Part shown: positions 45,298 through 56,100 of the stretch, in pieces
Numbering within the stretch: position 1 is the stretch's first letter
How the letters are laid out: each line of letters starts with the position of its first letter
DNA from: Lysobacterales bacterium
GTDB taxonomy: Bacteria; Pseudomonadota; Gammaproteobacteria; Xanthomonadales; UBA2363
Direction: 5' to 3'
Assembly: GCA_019634735.1 (NCBI GenBank)
Contig: JAHCAT010000008.1
Coordinates: forward strand, 1-64,000
Length of the DNA: 64,000 nucleotides
Made by a program: the position numbers and the translations under genes
Notes under the pieces: model-generated
The model's database searches: none
The model's input: the letters and a program-made list of their open reading frames with translations, nothing else
Told to the model about the DNA's origin: nothing

Positions 45298-46295
45298 CCC
45301 GGGAAGTAGCCGTGGACGAAAAGACGGTCCGCCACGTCTTCGACGATTTCATCGAGGAGGTCGAGGCCAAGACCCAGTTCCGGACGCCGCGGGTGCTGGG
45401 TATCGACGAGCTCAAGATCATCGGCCAGTACCGGGCCATGATCACCAACGTCGAGCGCAAGACCGTGTTCGATATCCGCCCCAGCCGGGCCAAAGCCGAG
45501 TTGATGCCCTATTTCCGCGACCTGCGGGACAAGGACTCGGTCGAGTGGGTGGCGATGGACATGTACCACGTTTATCGGCAGGTGGTGCGCGCCACGCTGC
45601 CACAGGCCCGGATCGTGGTCGATCGATTCCATATCCAGCGCATGGCGAACGACGCGCTGGAGAAGCTGCGCAAGCGCATTCGCAAGGATTTGTCCACCCG
45701 GCAGCGCCTCAAACTCAAGGACGAGCGGTTCCTGCTGCTCAAGCGGCAGCACGACCTGACAGGGAGAGATATGGACCGGATGCGGGAATGGTTCCAACAG
45801 TTCCCGCTCCTAAGCGAAGCCCACGCGCTCAAGGAAGGATTTCTGTCGATCTGGGATCAGAAGACCCGCCCAGCAGCAGAAGCCGCCTGCGCGAAGTGGC
45901 AGGCCAATATTCCGACCGAATTGGCGGCCACGTTCAAGGACCTGACCACCGCCGTGCACAACTGGCACGACGAAATCTTCGCCTACTTCGAGCAGCCGAT
46001 TACCAATGCCTATACTGAGTCAGTCAACCGAGTGGCCAAAGACATGAACCGCATGGGCAGGGGTTACAGCTTCGAGGTGCTTCGGGCGCGCATGCTCTAC
46101 GACAAGAAGGCGCGCAAGGATGGCTCGGTTATCGAAACCGTGTTGGTCGATGACGACGACCCAATGACCACGGACTTCGTGTTCCAGCGGATGACCACGG
46201 CGGCAACGCGCAAGAAGAAGATCACGCGCGTGGTCGAGTACGGCCCCTATCTCCCGACGCTGGCGCGGCTACTCGAAGAGGGGTATTTCGAATAG
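45298..46295 (+). pseudogene. ISL3-family transposase, 5' truncated
   Basis: About 332 residues of an ISL3-type transposase remain, from REVAVDEKTVRHVFDDFIEEVE to the stop. The DDE-like core is seen in RVLGIDELKIIGQYRAMITNVE, AMDMYHVYRQVVRATLPQARIVVDRFHIQRMAND and NAYTESVNRVAKDMNRMGRGYSFEVLRARML. The N-terminal zinc-binding/HTH part (about 90 residues) is cut off by the IS3 end at 45297. The frame happens to stay open into the IS3 end, which gives a false longer start at 45246. The missing part should lie left of the window if the IS3 pair is the result of recombination. A possible ISL3 end lies near 46360-46372. Confidence 0.88.
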
Positions 46296-46377
46296 TCCTC
46301 AGCCCATTGTGCAAGAGGCGGCGCTTCAGCCTGAATTTGTGATTCAGCCGATGAAGCATAGGTAAGAGGCCCAGCCA

Positions 46378-48361
<1,984 letters not shown>

Positions 48362-48373
48362 GACGATCTCCGG

Positions 48374-48724
48374 TCAGTAGAACAGGGGCATGAGGTAGGG
48401 GAACACGAGCGCGATCAGCACCAGGGCGGTGACGATCCAGAAGATCACCTTGTAGGCCGTCCGCACCTGGGGCACGGCGCATGCGTCGTCCGGCGCGCAG
48501 GCGCGAGCCGGCCGGAAGATGCGACGCCACGCGAAGAACAGCGCCACGAGCGCCACGCCAATGAAGATCGGCCGGTACGGTTCCAGCGCGGTCAAGTTGC
48601 CGATCCAGGCGCCGGAGAAACCCAGCGTGATCAGCACCAGCGGACCGAGGCAGCAGGTCGAGGCGAGGATGGCGGCGAGGCCACCGGCGGCCAGTGCACC
48701 GCGGCCGTTGCTGGGGTCTGCCAT
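48374..48724 (-). CDS. merT: Mercury transporter MerT
   Basis: A 116-residue inner-membrane protein with three helices. The Cys pair in the first helix is at residues 24-25 (ASTCCLGPL); a second pair lies in the cytoplasmic loop (ARACAPDDACAV). MerT takes Hg(II) from MerP and delivers it to MerA. I chose ATG 48724; the frame to 48820 crosses the operator and is not conserved. It is the first gene of the leftward mer operon. Confidence 0.96.
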   Translation of the reverse strand: MADPSNGRGALAAGGLAAILASTCCLGPLVLITLGFSGAWIGNLTALEPYRPIFIGVALVALFFAWRRIFRPARACAPDDACAVPQVRTAYKVIFWIVTALVLIALVFPYLMPLFY

Positions 48725-48762
48725 GTGAGGGATCTCCTTCCGAGACGTTGCGTGATGCGCTA

Positions 48763-48793
48763 AGGTTACTTCCGTAGTCAAGTACGGAGTCAA
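48763..48793 (-). promoter_or_regulatory. mer operator/promoter (MerR)
   Basis: On the minus strand: -35 TTGACT (48788-48793), a 19-base spacer and -10 TAACCT (48763-48768). The spacer holds the dyad CCGTAC / (G)TACGG with one imperfect base. This is the classic MerR site; it drives merT and overlaps the merR promoter region. Confidence 0.92.
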
Positions 48794-48798
48794 GCGCG

Positions 48799-49206
48799 AT
48801 GGTGAACGATCCGCAAACACTGACCATCGGGGCTTTCGCCAAGGCCGCTGGGGTCAACGTGGAGACCATCCGGTTCTATCAGCGCAAGGGGTTATTGCCA
48901 GAACCAGGTCGGCCCGTCGGCAGTATTCGCCGCTACGGATCGGCGGACGTGGCGCGGGTGCGTTTCGTGAAATCCGCCCAGCGGCTGGGGTTCAACCTGG
49001 ACGAAGTCGGCCAACTCCTACAGCTTGAGGACGGCACTCACTGCAGCGAAGCCGCCGAGCTGGCTGCGCTCCAGCTCACCGACGTGCGCACCAAGATGGC
49101 GGACCTGACGCGAATCGAAGCGGTGCTGTCACGGTTGGTCAACGAGTGCCATGCGCAGCGAGGCACTGTGTCGTGCCCGCTGATCGATTCTCTGCACGGG
49201 AGCTAG
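48799..49206 (+). CDS. merR: Mercury-responsive regulator MerR
   Basis: A 135-residue MerR protein. The HTH is [26 protein letters not shown]. The three mercury ligands are at the canonical positions Cys 82 (THCSEA), Cys 117 (NECHAQ) and Cys 126 (VSCPL). It represses and, with Hg(II), activates merTPA by untwisting the 19-base-spacer promoter. It is divergent from merT. It differs from CueR at 22158 by the third Cys. Confidence 0.96.
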   Translation: MVNDPQTLTIGAFAKAAGVNVETIRFYQRKGLLPEPGRPVGSIRRYGSADVARVRFVKSAQRLGFNLDEVGQLLQLEDGTHCSEAAELAALQLTDVRTKMADLTRIEAVLSRLVNECHAQRGTVSCPLIDSLHGS

Positions 49207-49427
49207 GCGCGTGGCTTAACCCGGTTTTCCGTTCCACTGCGCCTCAAACCCCAGTTCGAGCCGGGGGCAAGGTGACCTGCCACTGATTGTTTCCTTGCAC
49301 CGACATGCGCCAGACAAAGCCCACACTGAAGGCTAAAAGCGCGTAAGCCTTGCGATACCAGAAACCTACCGAACGAGAGCTGTCAGACAAGAAGGGCTAG
49401 TGCGGTCTTCCCACACTAAAATCCGGA

Positions 49428-49447
49428 TACCCTAATTAATTAGGGTA
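49428..49447. promoter_or_regulatory. Perfect 20-base palindrome before the DUF4124 gene
   Basis: TACCCTAATTAATTAGGGTA is a perfect palindrome that ends seven bases before the ATG at 49455. At that distance it would cover the ribosome site of the gene. It may be an operator for a dimeric repressor or an mRNA structure. Binding protein unknown. Confidence 0.6.
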
Positions 49448-49454
49448 CTTTGCC

Positions 49455-50210
49455 ATGCGTCAGCACACTGTATTGCTCATCTTGATTCTCCCCCTCGCCG
49501 TTTCGGCCCAGACCGTGCATAAATGCCGAAATGCGGATGGCACCAGCAGCTATCAACAGGAGCCGTGTGGGAACCACCAGAGTGAGCAGGCCGCGCCAAG
49601 AATCCAGCGCGGACCGACGTTGACGCCGCAGGAGCGAGCCAGGATCTTCGGGGAAGCGCAACCTGGAGTGGTGGCAGATGAGTCAGGCTCCCGAGTTGAG
49701 GGTAGCGAGCACTACGGCAATCCGGACGCCACCCCTTTCGATAGTGCGTATGAGCGCGGGCGCATCGTCGCCTTGCAGTGCACTGACGCACGGGGACGGG
49801 TGTATTTTGCCCGCGACCGATGTGGGCGAAGCACGATCCAGGATGGATACGAGGCGGATAGCAGGGTCTGGGACGCAATCGAACGTGGAACCGGCCGTAC
49901 CTTGAAGGTCGGGCTCGGTTCCCCCATGAGCTTTGTTGACGAACGAGGAGTCAGATGGAACCCCGGAGATGTGGAGTGGCGGCAGCGCTCCGTAATGCGG
50001 GAGCGGCGAGTCACTGGTAACGATCACGGGATCGTAATCAATCAGAATCACGCCTGTGAAGGTGCCCGGCGAGTGGCGGCTCAGGTCCGCGCCGACTCGG
50101 GACGCTATCGAGAGCGCGAGCGAGCAGACCGCGCCGTCACTGACCTGTGCCAGCAGGGCCGGTCTCTCCAGGAATTACCAGCCGCACCGAGTCGAATTAG
50201 GCCGAGGTGA
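49455..50210 (+). CDS. DUF4124-domain exported protein
   Basis: A 251-residue protein with a signal peptide (residues 1-18, LAVSAQ). DUF4124 is seen at once: TVHKCRNADGTSSYQQEPCG. A second, similar motif occurs near residue 108 (LQCTDARGRVYFARDRCG), so the domain may be doubled. The C-terminal third is rich in Arg and Glu. The family is periplasmic and of unknown function. The gene stands alone after the mer operon with a 20-base palindrome at its start. Nothing ties it to mercury. Confidence 0.75.
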   Translation: MRQHTVLLILILPLAVSAQTVHKCRNADGTSSYQQEPCGNHQSEQAAPRIQRGPTLTPQERARIFGEAQPGVVADESGSRVEGSEHYGNPDATPFDSAYERGRIVALQCTDARGRVYFARDRCGRSTIQDGYEADSRVWDAIERGTGRTLKVGLGSPMSFVDERGVRWNPGDVEWRQRSVMRERRVTGNDHGIVINQNHACEGARRVAAQVRADSGRYRERERADRAVTDLCQQGRSLQELPAAPSRIRPR

Positions 50211-50276
50211 GGGCTTGTCCGAGTCTATCTCTATTGGCAGGCATGGCCCTGCGAACGAGTGCGAGGCCAAAGTTGA

Positions 50277-50669
50277 TCAACCGGCGGCGCCGCCGCTGAC
50301 CGAGGCGACGTAGGAGACCAGTGCATCCGTCTTGCCCTGCTCCACCAGCCGCATCGGAGTGAGGTGCCGGAGGTCGGCAATGGGCTGGTTCCGGAACCAG
50401 AACAGGGTCGCGTCGAGACTGCCGCTGAGCGACTGGGCGGCCGCCAGTACCCGCAGGATGTCTCCCATCGCGTCCTGCACGCGGGGCGTATCGGGGGCGT
50501 GCCTGATCGTGGCGCGGTGGACTCGCGCCACGGCGGCAAGCCTGTCGAGTGGAAGGTCAAGCGCCTCCGCCAAGCGCGCTGGCGAGAGCCCTGTGCCGTA
50601 CTGCTCGTCCTTCAGGGACGCCACGAAGGCTCTCCATTCCTGGTCCACAGAGGGCATTTGTCTCTCCAT
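50277..50669 (-). CDS. Xre/MbcA/ParS-like antitoxin, orphan
   Basis: A 130-residue protein. An N-terminal helix-turn-helix-like part (SPARLAEALDLPLDRLAAVARVHRATI) is followed by the MbcA/ParS toxin-binding domain (WFRNQPIADLRHLTPMRLVEQGKTDALVSYVASV). In this family such proteins neutralise RES-type NAD-degrading toxins and repress their own promoter. No RES-domain gene is seen next to it, so it may be solitary, or its partner may be an unknown gene nearby. I chose ATG 50669 (GAGAGGAC upstream). An inverted repeat lies just upstream at 50747. Confidence 0.75.
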   Translation of the reverse strand: MERQMPSVDQEWRAFVASLKDEQYGTGLSPARLAEALDLPLDRLAAVARVHRATIRHAPDTPRVQDAMGDILRVLAAAQSLSGSLDATLFWFRNQPIADLRHLTPMRLVEQGKTDALVSYVASVSGGAAG

Positions 50670-50746
50670 GTCCTCTCGCCTTAAATCCAGCGATGGGGCG
50701 GGCCACGAGCTGGGCCGCATTGGCAGCAGGTATCGGAGTTATATCG

Positions 50747-50778
50747 ACCTTAGCCAGTTTAGTCTCCGACGCTAAGGT
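50747..50778. promoter_or_regulatory. Inverted repeats upstream of the antitoxin gene
   Basis: ACCTTAGC (50747-50754) and GCTAAGGT (50771-50778) are exact inverted repeats. A second pair, GTTTAG (50757-50762) and CTAAAC (50781-50786), is interleaved with it. The sites lie 78 bases before the antitoxin start and look like a double operator for autoregulation. Confidence 0.55.
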
Positions 50779-50907
50779 GCCTAAACTCGACCTAACCTGC
50801 CCCGCCAGCAAGGCCAGGGCCGGGATGTGGGGCCTGCCCGCACCAGCTACCCGATTGATCCGCCGGCTCGAAAGCGGATGGTTTGCCGGGCGCACTGCGG
50901 GCTGCCC

Positions 50908-51111
50908 TCAGTCCAAAAGGTCCTTGGTTCGGCCGCGACGTGCGGGGCGCGTGGGTGCCCACAACCGCGGCGGCAGCGTGACCCGTTGGGGTACCCAGCT
51001 GCACTCTTTGGGGATGGGGTACATGACATTGGGGCCGTAGACGCGGTGCGAGTTGGGCACGGCTATCAGCCGGATGAACCGACGCCAGGCGCGGCCAAGT
51101 AGCTTGTTCAT
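50908..51111 (-). CDS. Small basic protein of unknown function
   Basis: A 67-residue basic protein beginning MNKLLGRAWRRFIRLI. It has no recognised domain. The main support is a strong ribosome site: AGGAGGG six bases before the ATG at 51111. It is rich in Arg, Pro and Trp (WVPQRVTLPPRLWAP). It lies upstream of the antitoxin gene on the same strand, with the interleaved inverted repeats between them. It could be a toxin-like peptide or not a gene at all. Confidence 0.4.
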   Translation of the reverse strand: MNKLLGRAWRRFIRLIAVPNSHRVYGPNVMYPIPKECSWVPQRVTLPPRLWAPTRPARRGRTKDLLD

Positions 51112-51597
51112 GCTGCCCTCCTGAAGACTTGGAGCGGTGGATGGTGCGCTGATATCAGGCTAGCAGGGGCTGGTTGGTCTGCAAGCGATGGGGCCGGGAT
51201 CGGGATCAGTTGGACGCCATGCCGTCCGACCCGACAGCTAGGCTTTGGAACGAGGTGTTCCCCAGGGGCATCTACTGCGGGCTTTCAACCGCCTTCATCC
51301 CCCGTCATCCGTCCCGGATGTCGATACACGCAGGCCAGACCTGCGTTGCTCATCCAGGCAACGGCCCGGAGAGCGGACCGGGTCGGTGCCAAGAACTATG
51401 GCGGCGCTTGCCTGATGCTCACCCGCATCAAGGCGACTGTGCCCATGCCCCGCGTCGCTCGGCGCCGCAAGGTCACAGCTTGCGCCCTGGCCCGGCAATG
51501 CCTCCTCGCGGTCCAAGCCGCATATCTGTTGCCGCTGGGCCGGGCGGCAGAGCTGACTCCTCGTACCCCCCTCCCTACTTCCGCCAAGGAGAACACC
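51112..51597. other. Gap without a certain gene
   Basis: The 486 bases before the next gene hold open frames on both strands, but none has both a ribosome site and a recognisable product. The frame of the gene at 51598 is open back to 51346. The stretch may contain promoters for the two divergent genes. I see no RNA gene. Confidence 0.4.
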
Positions 51598-52344
51598 GTG
51601 ATCTCCGATTCCCTCCATGCAACCGAGTACTTCGCAATCCCACTCTCCAGCACCGTGGCGCCGCACGGCGAGGCCGTGCCACTGAGCGTCGACGACATCG
51701 CCGGCTTCCCGGGCGTGGTGCAGATCTATCGCGCCCTGCGCAAAGCGCATGGAGACCAGTTGGGCCCGCCTCTGCTCGTGGGCGGTGAGATCCGACTGGG
51801 ACTCTGCCCGAGCGCCGACCTGGCTCCTCGCTCGGCGGAGGCGATCCACGCATCCTTCATCTGCACGGCCCAGGAACTTGAGCGCAATGCCAACCGGGAG
51901 CAACCACTGCCGCTCGGCAAGGTGCTGAGCGATGCCGCTGCGGCCAAGGTGCTGGATGCCGTGTCGACCGCCACCCGCAAGGCCGGTACCCAGTTGTTCC
52001 TCCGGACGGAGGATTCGGAATTCGTGGTTCCAACCCTCGCTCCCGAGCACTTCCTCGAAGCCAGGCAGGACGAACAGGTGCAGCGGACGGACACCTTCCA
52101 GGTGGTCGGCCTGCGCCGCGGTTGGCGCTGCGAGCCCCATGGCTTGTGGGTCGGCGAGAACGCCTTACCGGTGGTCCTTCCTGCCAACGATCCGCGATGG
52201 GCATGGGAGCAGATCCACGACGTCCTCGAGCAGCCCACGTTCCTTGTGGGAACGCTGGTGCGCGAAAGCAGGTCGTCGCCCTGGATGCCGGGGGAACCGT
52301 CCCGGCTGGAGCGGCAACCTCAGCTTGCCGTTGCGAGCTCCTGA
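51598..52344 (+). CDS. Hypothetical protein
   Basis: A 248-residue soluble protein of unknown family. The start is a GTG at 51598 with AAGGAG eight bases upstream; the frame extends further to 51346 but without a better site. It has no signal peptide or membrane segment. Features are LSVDDIAGFPGVVQIYRALRKAHGDQL near the start and ANDPRWAWEQIHDVLEQPTF near the end. Composition is ordinary for a real protein. Neighbours give no clue to its job. Confidence 0.55.
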   Translation: MISDSLHATEYFAIPLSSTVAPHGEAVPLSVDDIAGFPGVVQIYRALRKAHGDQLGPPLLVGGEIRLGLCPSADLAPRSAEAIHASFICTAQELERNANREQPLPLGKVLSDAAAAKVLDAVSTATRKAGTQLFLRTEDSEFVVPTLAPEHFLEARQDEQVQRTDTFQVVGLRRGWRCEPHGLWVGENALPVVLPANDPRWAWEQIHDVLEQPTFLVGTLVRESRSSPWMPGEPSRLERQPQLAVASS

Positions 52345-52553
52345 TCGCCATTTCTCGGCATTGTCTTAGGCAAAAGGGGACTCAGACATTGCGCTTAAGG
52401 ATTCCTGCGCGCCAAAAAATGCTCACCTCATTGACGAACCCTGGGGGGCATTTGAATTGCACACCAGTTAACGTGCAGTCGACCGTCTGACATGTTTTGT
52501 CCCGGGGGGGTGTCCCGCGACCGCGGCACACATCTATACGGGAGGTCAACAGG

Positions 52554-53012
52554 ATGTCGTTCAGTGACAGCATGAGTCTTGCGCGCAACGCAGAACAGCA
52601 AGGCAAGCCATCCGATGCATATATGGCGTACCGGTTCGCCCTGGCCAAAGCTGAGTCAGAGGGGGAGCAACTCATGGCCCTTCACGGGGCTTGCACACTT
52701 TCTGAGCAAGGGAAAGCGCCTGCGGGAGTGGCGACCTATGTTGGGGTCTTGACCATTGTGGTGGCAATCCTTGGGGCCCTTGCATTGCTTGCAACCGTTG
52801 GTACGTCCCCAACCCCCATGCGCTACAGCTCCAGCATTACCATCGATCCAATCATTCTTGGATGGGCACTCGGTATCGCACTTACGGGGATCACATGGGG
52901 AGTTCTGATGATCACACTCGATCGCATACTGAGCGCACATAAGCAAGCCAATCTTATTCTGGCGGCAATGCGTCTCGAGGGGCGAGGCGTCCGCTTGCCG
53001 TCAGCTAGCTAG
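52554..53012 (+). CDS. Hypothetical membrane protein with a TPR-like start
   Basis: A 152-residue protein. Residues 1-45 (SLARNAEQQGKPSDAYMAYRFALAKAESEGEQLMALHGA) look like one or two TPR-type helices. Two membrane helices follow (about 57-80 and 97-119). ATG 52554 has GGGAGG about ten bases upstream. No family is recognised. The base composition is less GC-rich than the neighbours, which suggests a different origin. It converges on the very long gene at 53123, with a strong hairpin between them. Confidence 0.6.
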   Translation: MSFSDSMSLARNAEQQGKPSDAYMAYRFALAKAESEGEQLMALHGACTLSEQGKAPAGVATYVGVLTIVVAILGALALLATVGTSPTPMRYSSSITIDPIILGWALGIALTGITWGVLMITLDRILSAHKQANLILAAMRLEGRGVRLPSAS

Positions 53013-53054
53013 CGAGCCCGTGGTCTGACACCAAATTCCCGTGCACATATGGCA

Positions 53055-53079
53055 ACGTGGCGCGCAGTGCGCGCCACGT
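53055..53079. terminator. Strong hairpin between convergent genes
   Basis: ACGTGGCGCGC and GCGCGCCACGT form a perfect 11-bp stem with a 3-base loop, extended by GGCA/TGCC. It lies between the ends of the genes at 52554 (+) and 53123 (-). There is no T-run, so it may be a bidirectional terminator or a protein-binding site. Confidence 0.55.
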
Positions 53080-53122
53080 CTGCCACCCTCGCCGCACTTG
53101 AGGTAAGGCTACTCGGCCTCCT

Positions 53123-56100
53123 CTACGACAGTCGCTCACTCACGCTGTTTTTGCGAAATATCCACACGAGCGCAAGCACCCACCGCACACCTGCCGCATG
53201 ACTGCGCGACGGTGGCTGGCTCTTGGGCCCGCGCAACACCTCCACCCCCCTGGCGCGCCCCAACTCAAGCTCGACTCCGGTGATATCGAGCAGCCACCGC
53301 GCATCGGCCTGCTCCTGGGCTGTGGGCAACGCGATGATCACGCTGTGCTCGAAAAACGTCCAGGTGTGACCCTGCGTAAACCACGAGTTCGCCAGCCTCA
53401 CCAGCGGGTCGGGCGGCGCCTTGTCCAGCAGGGCGTAGAGTCTGTGGGTCCCCTTCAATGCCCGTGGAATCGACATCACGCAGCTGCGCTGACGCAGACC
53501 AGGAAGCGGCCAGGGGGTGACGCCCTTTTGCGGGACCAGATCGGCGGCGGCCTGCACGAGCCGGTCGACCTGGGCGTCGGTCAGTCCCGCGCGCAACTGG
53601 GCCTGATGGCGACCGTCACCCCGTGCCCGGGCCCGGGCATAGTCCGCAAGATGCCGGGGTACCAGCATCGATCCGCGTCGCAGGGGTGGCGGCGCGGTGA
53701 TTCGACCCGCAGGTGGACTGGGCGCCTTCACCTTCAGCCGCGCAAGGACCACTCGAAGGCGGCCCTGCTTATCTGCGCCACCAGCGCGCTGCCAGGCCAT
53801 GTCCAGGGGCGCCGGAGATAGCCCAGTCAGTTCGAGGATGGCGGCCCGGGACGCGCCCATGCCGTCGCGCACGTCACGCTCGCAGACAATTCGCGGATCG
53901 GACAGGTAGTGGGTCATCGGGGTCAGCATCGTGGCGTGACCGCTGGCCCGAAGTGCGGCGTAGACGGCGGCGGCGCTTGGGGGGCTGGCCGATCGCGCCG
54001 AATCTACCGTTCCAAGCACGGCCTCATGGTGGGCAGTGACCCGGTTCTTGCGCAGCCAGTAGGTGTGTGCGCGGCGGTCGCCGGTCGACCACTTGAGCAG
54101 CTCGTCGATCCGGCGGGTCAGATGGGCGCGACTGAACCGCCGGCGCTCGCCCGCTGCCCGGGCGAACACGGGGAGGCTCCATTCGTCCTTGCCCGCCAAC
54201 CTCATCCGCTCCTGCGCCATCCACTGCACTGCACCCGCTCGGACTCGCTCCCACAGTGCACCCTCCAACCGGAAGAACCCGGAGGCTGCCTCGGACTTCG
54301 TGCGGCCGAACTCGCCGCCCGAGCGGACACGAACGAAATCCTGGCCAGGTGCCTGCAGGAAGAGGTCGCCGAGGGTCAGCCCGTAAGCCGACGAGGGGCG
54401 AATCCCGGACGCCTCGAGCAGGGCATAGATCAGCGTGCGCAGGGCCAGCAGACGCAGTGCTTCGGGCGCGGCATCGGGTAGCGCACGTTCGGCGTCCAGG
54501 TCGGACTGCAGCGCATCGAATACCTGGTCGACCTCGCGAGGGCTGATCATTCCCGGGTCGACCTGGGTGATCCGCCCGCCGACCAGGGCGGACAGCTCGG
54601 CGCGCGGAATCTCCGGCGCCTGATGAACCAGCCGCAGGTACTCGTGGAAGTTCATCAGGGCATCGAATGCCTGGCGCCGGGCCGTGACCGGCTTGCACAG
54701 CAAGGTCGCCAGGTAGCTCGCATGGAACTCCCCGGCGTCCCAAGCCAGCATCGATGCATCCCCTGCGACAGCCAGCAGGTCCGAGCCGAAGCGCATCACG
54801 TCGCTGCCCAGCGTGGCGTGGGCCAGTCGGCTCCTGACGCGCCCGCCGAAGCGCAGCCGGTGCCGTACGTATGCCACAAGCAGGCCCACGTTCGTATCGG
54901 GACCGACCTTTTCGGCCAGCAGCGCGAGATGGCGGGCCAGAGCGCTCCGCCATCCCCGGGTCCCGTCGCCAGGGCCCTTGCGCATCCGTGCGAAACGCTC
55001 CGGGTCCAGCGCCGCAGTGAGCACGGCGTAGCCTTGCGTGGCGGTCAGCGGTGCGGCCCCACGGGGCCGAGCTTCTTCTCCTGCCACTTCCGGCTCGTAC
55101 CACACCTCGGGCAAGGGATCGGAAACATCCCGTGCGGCGGCGTTACAGACCGGCCAGTCGTCGTCCCGGGCCAGGCTGCGCTCGACCGGAACAGCCGCGA
55201 GCGGGGCATCGCCGTGCATGACCAGTCGCTCCGGCCCGGACAGCTCCAGGCGCCCGGCGGCCTGGAGTAGCGCAACCAGTTTCTCGACCCGCTCGGACGG
55301 CTGTTCGGGTAGATCGAACGGCAAAGACAGCGCACGGCCGGCCCATGCACCCATTGCCGGCTCGTCCGGTGCCCGGCCCGTGGGCGCGATCATGCCCCGC
55401 CGGGCCAGGGCGAGGGCCGGCAGGCCGCCGAACACCATCGGGCAGGCACGCCCCGCGACGACTGCCGGTACGCGAATCAGGTCCGGCCGTCCCGAGGGTG
55501 CCTGGGCACGGGCAGCGGCATCGACGGCAGCCAGTGCAGGGTCGAGCTGCCGGGTGGCCGAATTGGCCAGCACCAGCCACGCGGTAAGGGGCGCCTGGTC
55601 ATGGGCTCGGTTCTCCGCACTGCGCTTGAGCAGCGCCTGCCGGAGGGCCTGCGCGTGGCGAACGGCCAGCCCCAGCCCCGGCAGAAGCGGCGATGGGTCG
55701 GCGGTGACGCTGAGGAACGGCCGGGTGGGCAACGGACCACTCACCACGCCGTGACGCCGCGCGGTGCGAATCAACCGGTACAACAGGATGCGCGTTGCGA
55801 TCGCACCAGTGGCGTCGCCCGGGTTCGGGTCGCCCTGCCGGGCACGGTCACACAGCAAGGCGTGGTGATCGGCACTGACCGGCAGTGGCTCGGCCCGGGC
55901 CAGGCCGGGCACGAACCCGAGCTGCCGCGCCTCGAGGTCCAGGCGCAAGGTGGGGAAGTATTCGGCGAAGGCCTCGGCCAGGCGACTCATGACCTCAGGC
56001 ATCAATTCCGACCATCGCGACCGCAGTTCCTCCCGCAACCGTCGAACATTCGCTTCATGCCGGGCCGCGGCCGCCCTGGACAGGGCAGCCCAGTCGGACA

